This document shows positions 11,123 through 22,289 of a stretch of 64,000 nucleotides of DNA, piece after piece (the stretch's first letter is position 1; every line of letters begins with the position of its first letter). The DNA lies in the NCBI GenBank assembly GCA_963853835.1, contig OY970822.1, positions 89,571,135 to 89,635,134 on the forward strand, in the 5' to 3' direction. A program made the position numbers and the translations under genes. The notes under the pieces were generated by a model. It was not told where the DNA came from. It did not search any database and was given only the letters and a program-made list of their open reading frames with translations. Source of the stretch: Calendula officinalis (Eukaryota; Streptophyta; Magnoliopsida; Asterales; Asteraceae).

Positions 11123-11809
11123 TATCTCTTTATTATACGTTGTATGCTAGAGTATTATATTAGGTGTATATTATCCTGTTAAATTTCTTGGGTTTTAAAT
11201 CTTCGAAATGGTATACAGTATGTCAAATATAGGTATGATAAACGATGTATGGTTGCTTAAAAAAACAGTGTGAAATCTTTTTCGACGACAAGATGTTTTT
11301 TGGTATAGAATTTTATACCATTATATTTGGTATGTTATCTAACCTTAAATTTATTGTTATTACATCTTTAAAATGGTACATGGTATGTCATATTATAAAA
11401 CTATAGTGAATGAAATACGGCGTACTCAAAAAGTGGCCTTCGATCATTTACTAAAAACATATTATATTCAACTTAAAAAATAAGAAGATGAGAAGATAGA
11501 TACCTAAAATTCACCCAAAATAGCACATATATTAATCATTTCCATGACAACAAAATCAATTGTATCTCTTTGTTTAGCAAAAAAAAAATCTAGAATAAAT
11601 AATTAGTTATTCGTTTATAGGGAGATTTTAAATAACTTTATATAAAGTCACATTTTAAGTTAAACATTTATCAAATGATCATATAATTATCTGAAAATAA
11701 TTAGGTCACATGCATTACGAGCATAACTCGGTCACCCAGCGGAGCCTGTTATAACAGTAATACTCTTTAAAATTGTTCTAACAACATAAAAGAGCAATGT
11801 CATTAGTAA

Positions 11810-12234
11810 TCTTACTACTATATAAAGCATTTAGGCCTACCCCATTAGGTAAGTTTAAGGAGCTCTTTAAACTTGATTTTAAGGACCTTTCCACTTTTAT
11901 TAGTTAGTTCTCTACCTTAAAAAAAAAATCACGGCTAATAAGATTCGAACCCAAGACCTCTCCTAACTTATCACTATGTGTTAACCACTTGCTATACATT
12001 ACACTTTGGTAACACCACCCACACTTAATAACAAAAGTCTGTTACTCGAAAACCATTTTACCCAATAACATTAAATATACGACGCCGTAAATTATCAACT
12101 CTTACCAAAATCCACATTTCCGTTTAATTATTTATATCTAGCAACAATTATTACCGTGTAAACGAACAACACTTGGTCGCCACGAAATATGATTTTTGGG
12201 TACCCGCCGCCGCATTGCGCGAGTACCCTGCTAG
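11810..12234 (+). mobile_element. Non-autonomous Helitron, 425 bp
   Basis: The 5' end is TC in TCTTACTACTATATAAAGCA, preceded by A. The 3' end is a GGGTACCCGCC/GAGTACCC hairpin with CCGCATTGCGC, then CTAG at 12231-12234 followed by T. The related sequence at about 14763-14775 lacks the insert and acts as an empty site, which confirms both ends. Bases 11931-12000 contain, on the minus strand, tRNA-like A and B box motifs (TAGCAAGTGGTTAA and GGGTTCGAATC), so part of the interior derives from a tRNA-related SINE. Confidence 0.85.
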
Positions 12235-12287
12235 TCTTTTACATCCATCAATGTCTCTCTTAATGAATGCAAAAGTATATGATTGAA

Positions 12288-12611
12288 GTTATACTTCATA
12301 ATAAGACCGGTTTTAACGAGAGCATCGGTTGGCTTATCGACTCCAACGCCCATTGACACGGCCCGTTGGTTCGAGCATGTTGGTTCTTCTCGGCGCTTGA
12401 AAGAAGAGTGGGAGGTTAAAAGGGGTGGGCCCAAAGATATTTTAATAATGTATTTTGTATTCTATGTATATATTTTATAATAGTGGGATCAAGAAAATGA
12501 AGATAATAGGTATTGATAACATGAGTATGTCAGTTAAATGTCTGTTGAGATTGTCTACTGATGTGATGCTAATATGATAAAAACTGATAAGTTAGCTGTT
12601 TGGAGTGGTCT
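12288..12611. repeat. Small repeat inserted in duplication copy 1
   Basis: This 320-bp block interrupts the alignment with 14810-14840, so it is an insertion. It resembles 4840-5180 (shared GGTGGGCCCAA, ATGAGTAT, TGTCAGTTAAA-like and TGATGCTAAT-like blocks). It ends GGAGTGGTCTAACG. No protein-coding content is recognised. Confidence 0.55.
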
Positions 12612-12835
12612 AACGAATTTAAAAATCCACTATCCATTTGTGCGCTATTTTTCTTTGCTAGTGATACTTATAAAGGCATTAACATTTTGTTTTTTTTAAT
12701 AATTTCTTTCTTAATATTTGATTGTAGCCCTGAAACTAAAATAGTTTTTTTCTATGCTGTCATATAACTTCATCAAATAAATAAGTTTTAAATTGTAGTC
12801 TTAAAAATAGCTACAAATAACAATTTTGTACTCTG

Positions 12836-13075
12836 GTACTACTTTAGAGGGTTTTAAGAGGTTAGTCTTGAACGTATTCCTAAACTTGCTAAAACAAATA
12901 TTGAATTGATTGAATCCGAAATCGACAAACCAATACTTGTATCGGAATGTCCTAAAAATACATATACGTATATGTATATAATTATATATCAAAAAGAAAA
13001 AGAAAGACAACAAAATTTTGAAACTTACATGTATAGTTTCGTAAATGCATCAATTAGATGAACACGGATAATAAT
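12836..13075. repeat. Dispersed duplicate, copy 1 (pair of 20401-20640)
   Basis: About 240 bp are nearly the same as 20401-20640, including TAGTCTTGAACGTATTCC, CTTGTATCGGAATGTCC and GACAACAAA. Both copies give a similar minus-strand frame (TFRYK, VDFGF, FRNTFKT), but the frames differ in length and have no recognised family. It may be the leader of a lost duplicated gene or simply a repeat. Confidence 0.6.
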
Positions 13076-13140
13076 TAGATGGGAATTGAGTTTTTTTAGT
13101 ATAGAATTTATTCATAAATCACAACCTATGTTTTAATGAG

Positions 13141-13390
13141 ATTTCTAAAAGGCGTGTTATGACGGCATTAAGGCGTGGCACACACATTATGAAATAGACA
13201 ATGACAGTTGTGTAAGACGTGTCGTAAGATAAGAAACGATAAAGCGTGATGAGGGGCAATAAGGCGCGCCTTATGGCAAGTTTTTTTGTAGTTGGCTAGG
13301 AAAATTGAATTTTATTTTGAAGAAAATGATGACATATACAATTACAAATTTAGATATACCACTTTTTGTGAACTTTATATACTTCCACCG
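13141..13390. repeat. Degenerate copy of the 9333-9754 element (left part)
   Basis: TTTCTAAAAGGCGTG, AAGGCGTGGC, GATAAAGCGTGATGAGG and CAATAAGGCGCGCCTTATGGCAAG follow the order of the left half of the intron element at 9333. The right terminus is not found. From 13550 to 14165 the DNA includes a His/Pro-rich open frame (13697-13891) made of CCACCACC runs; I see no gene there. Confidence 0.55.
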
Positions 13391-14317
13391 ATTCAAAATA
13401 ATTGATACATTGTTGATTTCATGGTTTTTGAAATAAAGGATTATAATGAAGGTTAGATTAGATTAAATTGTATAGTTAGTGGAGAGAGTGTCACACCTTT
13501 AAATGAAGTGATGTTAATGATGTTTCAGAGTAAAAGTAAGGGGGACGTTTAGTTCACTGAAATCCTAATGAATTTGAAAGAATTAGAATCTAAATCCTAT
13601 AGATTGCTATGTTTGGTTGGCTGGAATTGAAATCCTTGATAAAAAAATATTCCATCAAATATGGGAATGTGAATTTCATCCAATGAAGGAAGGATTTTGA
13701 AATCACACGAAGGAATGTGTAGTTACCATATTACCATTAAAAGTCTTTTTAACCTTAAACCAACCACCACACACCACCATCACTCACCACCCGCCACCAC
13801 CAACCGCTGCCACCGCTCACCACCACCACCCACCGCCACACACCCCTACCACCACCCAGCACAGCCCACCCTAATTGTACTTATTTTGTAAATAATTTAA
13901 TTTTAAAAACTTTAACATTTTTAAATTTTTTTGTGTAAAGAAAAACTAAAATTATGGTTGAAAAAGAAAATGATGGAATGATATAAATTATCATCATTAT
14001 AAAGAAAAATTAAAATTCTGACCCTAATCATAAAAGCAAATTTTGATGACTTTAATTAAATTTCTAAAATACCTTTTTAATCAGCATTAGACGTCATCAT
14101 TTAGAGCCAATCAAATACGGTAAAATTAGCATGTCATCAGAAAAGTTTCAAATCCTTACTTCATACATAAGTAAAGATTAGACATATTTATCCTGTTCAA
14201 TTGTTTGGTTTTTGGATCATTTTATATATAAAAAAAAATGAGCTTCAATAACCGAGATATGGTTATTTAGGAAGCAGTGTTTAAACTATTTGGTGTATTA
14301 TATACAGATATACCATT

Positions 14318-14930
14318 AGATTCTTTTTACTAGAAACATATTATATTCAACTTAGATGGGAAGATAGATACCTAAAATTTACCCAAAATACCACATACAT
14401 TAATCATTCACATGACAATTAATGAATTGTATCTCTTTCTTTAGCAATAAAATCAGTTCCTCATATATAGAAAAGTTTCGAATGATTTTCTAGCAAGAGA
14501 AATAATATTTAGTCCTACCATTTAGACCTACTCATAGGCCTACCTACTTGATAGGATGACATGTGTATTCCACTAATTCTCTCTCCTAATATTATCCCTT
14601 GATTTTGACACGTGTCTTCATCTAATGAGTAGGCCTATGGGTAAGTCTAAATTGTAGGCCTAAATACCATTACTCTTCTAGCAAAGCTCGGCCATCCTAT
14701 GGGAGGCCATTATAACGGAAATTCTCTTTAAAAGAATTATCATAACAAAAAAGAGCATTGTCATTAGCATTTCTTTTACGTTTATGTCGATGTTAAAGAA
14801 TGCAAAGTATATAATTGAAGGTTGTGCTTTCACAGCGAACATAAAAATCCACTATCCATCTGTACACTGTTTTTCTTTCCTAATCATATCTGTAAAGCAA
14901 TTAAGGTTGTCTTCATTAGACAGTGTTCTC
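14318..14930. repeat. Segmental duplication, copy 2
   Basis: Collinear with copy 1 at 11439-12680. This copy lacks the Helitron and the 320-bp insertion but has gained the MITE at 14497-14677. The short frame 14784-14996 is not conserved in the other copy. Confidence 0.7.
14497..14677. repeat. MITE, AAATAATATTTAGTCCTAC family, copy 1
   Basis: Imperfect inverted ends AGAGAAATAATATTTAGTCC and GGCCTAAATACCATTACTCT. The interior has TGACATGTGTATTCCACTAA and TTATCCCTTGATTTTG blocks that recur at 15653-15833 and 40516-40683. Confidence 0.65.
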
Positions 14931-15353
14931 TGTTTTTTTTTTGGGTATGAACACACAAACCCATTATATCTGTACACCATTTTTTTTTACAACTAGTTTC
15001 TTGAATTCATCGCATGTTATATCAAAATTGATCAATATCAGCCACATAATAGAATAAGATAGTCAATAATTTGGGCTACCATTTTTGGTTACTCATGAAC
15101 CACCAGTGCGTAGATAAACCATAAAATTTTGTTTTCCGAACCCGTTATCTAAAACAAAAAACAATCATCAAAACAAAACAACTTGAAAAGTGATATATAT
15201 AAGGGTGATTTCTTAACATACGCAAAGTAAAATAAAAATCCCCTAAAAAATCTGATATTCTCAAATTTTCCAATGTGAGTAAGTGCGACTAAAATCCCCG
15301 TGCTACTCTACTAGAACGCCGCCATGTGTCCGTGTTAGTAATGATCAACCTTG

Positions 15354-15511
15354 TACTACCGCTCGTTAGTACTGCTCAACCTTGTTACTACTGCTCGTTG
15401 GTACTGCTCAACCTTGTTACTACTGCTCGTTATACTGCTCAACACTTAGTGCTACTACAGTTAGTGTTGCTCACCACTTAGTGCTGCTCAAAGTTAGTGC
15501 TGCTCTATGAA
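15354..15511. repeat. Degenerate minisatellite (TACTGCTCAACCTTGTTAC)
   Basis: The phrase TACTGCTCAACCTTGTTACT recurs with spacing near 32 bp, then decays into shorter TTAGTGCTGCTCA-like units. Its GC content and unit order are unlike the flanks. No coding frame is apparent. Confidence 0.7.
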
Positions 15512-15652
15512 GTCGACCAGACGCACGGGGTATTTTGGGAAGATTGAAGTCTTTTTTTGTATATTGGGAAGATTGAAGTCTATCAGTATTAGATGGGAAT
15601 TGAACCAGTCACACGGTTTATTTTAGTAATAATTTCTATATATAAATATCTA

Positions 15653-15833
15653 AAGATAAATGATATATGTGCCTACCATTTGTGTCTACTTATGTGAATA
15701 CCCACTTCTAAGCGTGACATGTGTAATCCACTAATTCTATTTCCTTGTATCATCCCTTGATTTTAGTACTTGACATTATCAAATGAGTAGACACATCAAT
15801 AGGCACAAATTGTAGTCACAAATACCATTTCTT
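15653..15833. repeat. MITE, AAATAATATTTAGTCCTAC family, copy 2
   Basis: Inverted ends AAATGATATATGTGCCTAC and GTAGTCACAAATACCATTTCT, with the same interior blocks as 14497-14677. It lies between the minisatellite and the Tourist pair. Confidence 0.6.
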
Positions 15834-15938
15834 ATACCAAAAATACATATTTTATATTACAAAATTCATACCTAAATTTTACTAACTTACGACAAAGATC
15901 ATCATCATCCATTAAAAGAACTAACAGAAATACACTAA

Positions 15939-16639
15939 GGGTGTGTTTGGTACAGAGAATTGACGGGGGAGAAATGTAATTATCGACTTGTTTGGTTGCA
16001 CTGAGAAAGTAAAGTGGAGACAAATAAGGTTTCCTATTCTCTAGTTTTAATTCTCTATTATACAAAGGGAATTGATGAGAATCGAAAGTTGGGAAAAGAA
16101 AAAAGAATACGGAGACTTCAAATCTCCATTCATTCCTCATTTTTAATTTTTTTAATTTTTAACGGCAAGCAACTTTATTAAAAACACAAGGAAAATTATG
16201 TGTTCACATACAACTATGAATGCACTACTAATTCAATTTTATTACAGAAACTGTATGAGTTGATCGTTCTTCATTATTTTATTTAAATATATTGACTTTT
16301 GTAATATTGAATTGATTTTTTTGAAAATGAATATAGTTTATGTTTTTTTATATGTTATTATTGATTTTATTAATACAACTTTATTATTAATTTATTCATA
16401 ATATTTGTATATTTTATGTTTTAGTAATGTTTGCTAATTATAAAGTTTGAACAATTCTCTATTGATTTTGTTGTTGTACCAAACAAGAGAACTGATTATT
16501 TGTTGCAATTCTCTATTGAAGTCTCTGTGCTACCAAACATAATAGTCAATTCTCATTCTCCAGACTAATTCTCTTTCTCTGCAATTCCATTCTCTGCAAT
16601 CATTTCTCTGCAATTCCATTCTCTGTACCAAACACACCC
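15939..16639. mobile_element. Tourist (PIF/Harbinger-type) element, 701 bp
   Basis: Terminal inverted repeats GGGTGTGTTTGGTACAGAGA and TCTCTGTACCAAACACACCC are flanked by TAA on both sides (15936-15938 and 16640-16642), the 3-bp duplication of PIF/Harbinger elements. The interior carries several more TTCTCT/AGAGAA copies and no transposase. Confidence 0.88.
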
Positions 16640-16642
16640 TAA

Positions 16643-16856
16643 GGTGTTGTTTGGTAAGCCTCTTAATGATACAGTTAAGAGGTCAACCTCTTAATCAGAT
16701 AGATTTAGAGGGTTTGGTAAGACCTTTTAATTAGCCTCTGAATCAATAATTCAACATTTTCTGCCACTTAATCGGACAGATATCAGGAGAAGTCTGAATC
16801 ATTCAGACATCTGCATCGTTCAGATATTAATCATTCATATGCTACCAAATAGCACC
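16643..16856. mobile_element. Second Tourist-like MITE sharing the TAA
   Basis: It starts GGTGTTGTTTGGTAAGCC and ends GCTACCAAATAGCACC, with TAA on each side (16640-16642 and 16857-16859). The left TAA is also the right duplication of the element before it. The interior has many CATTCAGA / TCTGAA(T) repeats. A related element is at 53473-53752. Confidence 0.8.
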
Positions 16857-17168
16857 TAACATAAGTATACCTAAATTAACTACAATTTACAAATTTAAAA
16901 CAACAATGTACATACTTACAAGTTACAACACTTCTACAAAACTAAGGCAAGAGATCTTACAAAATAATTTTTATTTATATAGAGCAATATGAATTGTTTT
17001 ACTTATGTTTATCGCCTACATGCATATCATTAATATAGATCAAAGATCTTTTTTTACATAGAGAAGTAGAGCAATGTCATATTAAAAGACAATCATGCCC
17101 TTAGTGGTATATGATGAAATTATTCTGGATGGATGAAAATTATTATTTATTTATTTATATAATATCTA

Positions 17169-19063
17169 TCTATATTATAATAAAACAAGCTTTTTTAGGC
17201 CAAGTGGCACTTTCTTAGATACCCAACATGACACGTGGCAACATTTTAAGAGGTCTCCAGTTATATTTCCCGCCCATTCGAAGTTAAATGATAAATACAA
17301 TAGATCCCGTTTAAATCTGTAACTTATTAACATAATATTTCAAAAATAAATGGCTTAAAATAAATGGCTTATCTAGAGAAAGAAAGATTCACCTAAATCA
17401 CGGTAATTAACAAGATTCCCTTAAATTTCGGAGCTGGAAGTTGAATTCAATCTTTATATATATAAACAAGGCAATGGCTTCCGTGAGAGCAAAGCCTAAA
17501 ATGGCATAACCAAACAATTTCTTATATATCGGGGATCATCGAAATAAGCAAGAATACTATTTCTACGGTTGATTTCCCTTCCTTTAGCTACTCAGATGTT
17601 TCAGTTCGCTAATATAGATATAGAAGCTACGCATATTTTAGAATTTATATTTATCAATCAAAAGTTTTAGAATTCTTCATTAATCTTACACTAAGGTTAG
17701 TTTTAGTTTTTTCTTTTGCTGTTTATGCATCATTGTTTAAAGTCAAAAGAGGGACTCAAGCTAAAGGAAGCAAGAGACCCGAACTAAATAAAAACTAGCA
17801 AAAGATCAAACAGGTTTCTGTATTTTGTTTCATTGTATAATACTTTTTCGTATGTTATTTTGTTGTTTCTGTAGTTTGCAGCATAAATTAAAATTGCAGC
17901 AACATCAACCAGGTTATCTTTATTCTATGTTGCAGCAGCCTAATGTGTTTTAATTAGTATTAGGATTACTCAAACGTGTAAATTAGCATGTATATAATTT
18001 ATGTTTATGTTAACGTGTTTATTTGATTATTCAGAAGCCTTAACTTTTTATTCCGTGAAAATCAAACGCATAATCAAGTTTTATTCTTATCCTGTTAATT
18101 TTTTGATCTGATTTAAATTTCTTTTTTACCTTGAAAACAATATGTTTAAGCTTTGTTGAGCAGATTCCGTTTTAACTGTAAGACCATTATTTTAAGCCTA
18201 ATCCCTAACCAATAACTCATGTATGTTGATTATTATTATATTAAATTCAGGAAATCATTACTTTAATACTAAATTTAGTATTTCAGTTATTTTTAATTTG
18301 GACTTTCGTTTTCAACCTTCCTTTAATATGCTTAAATTGAGGGATGAATTGCACATGATAAGAAAAAGACTTTGAGTTTTAAGGTATGATTATCCGGATT
18401 CCATAATTATCAACTTATTTCACGAAACATTTTAAGTTATTAAACAGTCTAACAAATTATTTCACGAAACATTTGGTGGTTGGTATTTGTCATTGTATTT
18501 TATAATTTAATAAATTTATATTAGTTTTAAAAATTATTATAATTTAACTTTAATTGAATATGTTAATTTAATTATGATTCTAAAGGTTGTTTTTTACTTA
18601 CTAAATATCTATTATAGTTAACCCAATAAACATTAACATGTGTCCTATTTGATAAAACTAATACTACTAAACAACATTATGAATATTGACGTTTATCAAC
18701 ATTTTAGGTTTAAGTTTAATTTTTGTCAGCGCTTAATTTTTGTATTATACTCCTTTCGTCTCGTAAAAAAAAATTTCATTTCTCTTGAGCACAAATAATA
18801 TGAGATATTTAGTGGTGGGTTCTTTGGAAATATTTTTGAATAAAATATAAGGTTATTTGGAGAGAGCGTATTTTAAGAGATGGTTAGTGGTAGGGTCCAT
18901 GCTAATAATATTATTTTATTAAGTTGACCCTCAAATATGAGAAATGAAAATTTTTCTGTAGGACAAAATAAAGGAGAAATAAGAATTTTTTTGTGGGATG
19001 AATGGACTATAAATTAACTTTCAACAAATTATAACAACCCGTGAATTTTCACGGGATATAACC

Positions 19064-19066
<3 letters not shown>
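17169..19066 (+). mobile_element. Non-autonomous Helitron, about 1.9 kb, ageing
   Basis: The 5' end TCTATATTATAATAAAAC is the standard plant Helitron start and is preceded by A. The 3' end has the hairpin CCCGTGAATTTTCACGGG and then CCAG in place of CTAG, followed by T and a TA microsatellite. No Rep/helicase frame remains. A degenerate Stowaway (18749-19011) is nested near the 3' end. No captured gene was recognised inside. Confidence 0.65.
18749..19011. mobile_element. Degenerate Stowaway nested in the Helitron
   Basis: It begins CTCCTTTCGTCTCGTAAAAA after TA and ends near TTTTTTTGTGGGATGAATGGA. Internal blocks ATAAAATATAAGG, GGAGAGAG and GGTTAGTGGT match the Stowaway at 10519-10782. Confidence 0.65.

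Positions 19067-19121
<55 letters not shown>
19067..19121. repeat. (TA)n microsatellite
   Basis: About 27 TA repeats lie immediately 3' of the Helitron end. Confidence 0.9.
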
Positions 19122-19124
<3 letters not shown>

Positions 19125-19563
19125 ACATATATTTAGTGGTTGTTAAACCGGTGTTTGTAACTTTGTATTTTGTACTAAATGACTTATTTTGTTATTTAAT
19201 TCTTAAAGTATGTGTATTGTTTTTTTTTTAATTTTTAATGTTATGATAATTAAATAAGTCAACATGTCATGCCGTTTATGACCCAACCTGTTTAATAATG
19301 TCATGTCCTTTGGCAAAATTAGTTGAGATGAGTTGAGATTTTTAATCCGCGAACCCAATGTCACCCCATTTATGATCAACCCGACTTATTGCAACCACTA
19401 CACACCGTTATAATATACACACATAATGCCTTATTAACAAAAATCATTGACCCACCAAGCAATACCCCCTCCTAGCTTCGGCCCTCTTCCGTCTATTCAC
19501 TTCGGTTAGAATAAGAGAAAAAGTGACGGCCAAGAAGTGACAGACCGTACCAATGGTGAGTAG

Positions 19564-20321
19564 TAGGGGTGTGTATAAAAACCGGGGACCGAACCGGAAC
19601 CGGCACAAACTGGAACCGGCTTAGGCGGGCCGGTTTCCGGTTCTTAGATATGATCGAAAACACCAAACCGGGTTTACCGGTTTCGGTTTAACCGGGTTTA
19701 AGACCTGTATTTTAAATGACTTTTTTTAACGTATCTTATTTAAAAAATTTAAGAACCCGTTCACCTTTCATAACGAACGAATCCTATCTATTTCTATGTA
19801 TCTCGAACTAATAGATTATGTGTATCATCTTTCGTATGATATACGTACATATAATTGAAACATATATGCAAGTGAAATTAATAGTTTAATAAAAAAATTA
19901 CACTGTATTTGCCAAGTGAAATTATAAGTTCAATCAAGAATCTTGTATACATATTTCTTAATGTGTATTTTTAGATTTTAAAATTACTTAATTAATCAAT
20001 ATTCTTATATATATAAATCTGATTCTGTTTCATGTATCTTGCATTTTATATAATTATTTTTAACTTGTTATGTTGAAATATCATATAATGCCTTTTTTTA
20101 TATTTTAAGATTGATTGATGATGATTAGTTTATTCAAAACACACTCGAAGAAACAAACTGGGTTTACCGGTTTTTGAACCGCCTGAAGACCGACCCGAAC
20201 GGGAATCGAACCGAGCACGGAACCGGTTAAACCGGTCTGGTTTTCGGTCTTAAGATTTTCATTTTTTCGGGAAACCGGGTTTACCGGTTCCGGTCCGATT
20301 CCGAAACCGAACACACCCCTA
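19564..20321. mobile_element. hAT-type element with ACCGG-rich interior, 758 bp
   Basis: Ends TAGGGGTGTGTATAAAAACC and CCGAACACACCCCTA, with a perfect 8-bp duplication GTGAGTAG at 19556-19563 and 20322-20329. Both flank-proximal parts are filled with degenerate ACCGGTTT/AACCGG motifs. No transposase is visible. Confidence 0.85.
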
Positions 20322-20400
20322 GTGAGTAGTGGCCGACAACCGTCGACGTCGGTTCCCAATCGGATTGACCGTCGGCAATAGTCTAAGTAAGATTTTTGTT

Positions 20401-20640
20401 TATCTAGTACGAATTTAGAGGGTTGGAAGAGTTTAGTCTTGAACGTATTCCTAAACTTGCTAAAACGAATATTGAATAGATTGAATCCAAAATCGACAAG
20501 ACAAGACTTGTATCGGAATGTCCTAAAAATACGTATACGTATATAATTATATATCAAAATGAGAAAGAAAGACAACAAACTTTTGAAACTTACATGTACA
20601 CTTTCATAAATGTATCAATCACATGAACAAAAGACACTAA
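20401..20640. repeat. Dispersed duplicate, copy 2 (pair of 12836-13075)
   Basis: See the copy at 12836-13075. The minus-strand frame here (20105-20578) is longer only because it reads on into the neighbouring hAT element, which argues against it being a gene. Confidence 0.6.
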
Positions 20641-21024
20641 CTAGATATGAATTGGTTTTGTTATCATAAAAGCGTATTCACACAGTATAACTTATACTTT
20701 AATATACTTATGTAATTTGCTTAAAATTTTGTATACTGTAATGAGAAAAGTAGTCTTTTACATAATTTCCCAAATGAAAAAGTTAAAAAAAAAAAATAGA
20801 GTCTTCTTTAAGAGCCATATGAGGACAAATAGGTGCACAAATGGAAAAGCATGATTGGACTCTCATACAGCTTGTTAACTCTTATTTTCGTGACATTTAT
20901 TTAGGTTGTTAGCCATCACACTCTAATAATTTAGGCATTACCTTTTCTGTGCTAAAGAACTAAACAACATTTTTTCTTTTGTCAAATCCTACATAAAATG
21001 CGATTTTAAGACAGCATGACCAAT

Positions 21025-21264
21025 TTAACAATTTATCCTTATCTTTAATATATATAATACATCTAGAACTTTATCAAATAAAAAGTCATAATTTTTAGGA
21101 CACCATTTTTCTGGAATAAACACTTGAATTTTCAGCACACCTACCAACTGGTGAGGAGTCAATTGACAAAAACAAACCTGCACGAGCCTGGGAGTTAAGC
21201 GTGCATGAATTCCAACTTCGACAAACATTTGATCCAACAATTTGCACCCCAAAGAATAACCCAA
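21025..21264 (-). pseudogene. Degenerate copia RNase H tail (remnant)
   Basis: The frame contains VQVCFCQLTPHQLVGVL, which resembles the end of Ty1/copia RNase H domains (pattern xVRFxxTxxQLADxxTK). A related sequence on the plus strand at 29563-29778 reads VRVRFCHIMVHDQLVDVLKI. The catalytic parts are missing. This assignment is weak and rests on motif shape alone. Confidence 0.35.
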
Positions 21265-21350
21265 GGAAAGAGCTTAACCTCCTTATTTCATTAGTTATAA
21301 CCCACACTTAGGTTTGTTTATTTATCATTGTGATACAATTTTTCACCCAT

Positions 21351-21594
21351 TTAATTTGCTTGACTTTTTATTTTCAACACCACGTTTTGCCCATAAATTC
21401 GAGCCAAAACCATTCGTTCATCATTTTCATTACGCCAAGTGATTCGATAAACCACATTAGGCATATCACCACTTAAATGAACAACTTTTAATTTGTTTGT
21501 ATCAATATTATTATCACCCAAATTTACAGCAAGTGATAATGGTAATTTCAGTAGTTCTTCAAGTTGTGTGCATTCGATGAATCCATCGATCTTT
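21351..21594 (-). pseudogene. Choline/ethanolamine kinase N-terminal fragment
   Basis: Reading on the minus strand up to a TAA at 21351-21353 gives about 75 residues, including KLKVVHLSGDMPNVVYRITW and MVLARIYGQNVVL. These resemble the start of plant choline kinases, where the pattern is roughly L-x-V-x-P-L-x-G-A-M-T-N-x-V-x-x-x-W followed by V-L-V-R-x-Y-G. The family's glycine loop GAMTN is changed to GDMPN. The frame opens just after a stop and ends early, and no Brenner or choline-kinase catalytic motif follows. I read it as a stranded first-exon fragment. Confidence 0.5.
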
Positions 21595-22132
21595 TACAAC
21601 CACTGAGTTAATCAAAAGACCTCAAATGCAATCAAGAGATGATTTTTTCTTTCTTTATTTCAAGATTGTTAGATGCAAAAGTAGGTTAAGTAAATCATTA
21701 ACTCATACACACTTTGACTTTTTTTAGGTAAAACATACTAAAATTTAACTCCAAAATGAACATAAAATTAGAAAGATTTTGGCGATAACTTCAATCTTAC
21801 TTGCAATCTACACTAGATACTATAAAATTAGCAAAACATTTGTTGAGATTTGTTACTAAATCGGTAAAAATTACGACTCAAAAAAGTAATAGGTTTGAAT
21901 TCTGAAGTAAACAATGAGAAATTGTAAAAGATTTCCCAATGCAAAACTTGAGTAAACGAAATCATATATTTCACCAATTGAATGAGACTTCACTCCGTTA
22001 AACCCTTATGCAAAAATTCATGTACAATTTGACTTTCTTGAGGTCAAAGGCCAAAATTCAACTTCATAATTAACATATAAACCTAAAAAACATTGGTCGT
22101 AACATTGATCCAGCATTATAATCAAGGGTTTT

Positions 22133-22274
22133 GCTAATGATAGCCCTTAGCGCTGTCACTAACATGCATAAAAAGCTTGTACATTGATTAAAAAAATAAC
22201 ATTCCTAAAATTCAGGAGGGGTTGTCTTTTGTTATTTTGTCTTCTTAATGACAGCCCTAAGGGCTGTCATTAGC
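22133..22274 (+). repeat. Palindrome-ended mini-element, copy C
   Basis: The left end GCTAATGATAGCCCTTAGCGC... and right end AATGACAGCCCTAAGGGCTGTCATT are both palindromic, and the middle matches copy A. It is the most complete same-orientation copy. Confidence 0.8.
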
Positions 22275-22289
22275 ATTTTCCTATAATCA

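Larger units (their letters stand above)
11160..12680. repeat. Segmental duplication, copy 1
   Basis: The unique sequence at 11439-11809, 12235-12287 and 12612-12680 is collinear with 14318-14930, with recognisable blocks such as ACATATTATATTCAACTTA, GATAGATACCTAAAAT and AAAATCCACTATCCAT in the same order. Copy 1 is longer because a Helitron (11810-12234) and a small repeat (12288-12611) have inserted into it. No reading frame is conserved between the copies. Confidence 0.7.

Noticed and set aside
13697..13891. His/Pro-rich frame of 64 residues
   Set aside because: Made by CCACCACC low-complexity sequence; no family and no context.
20105..20578. 157-residue minus-strand frame shared in part with 12801-13013
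   Set aside because: The shared part is a duplicated non-coding block, and the rest reads into a hAT-type element.
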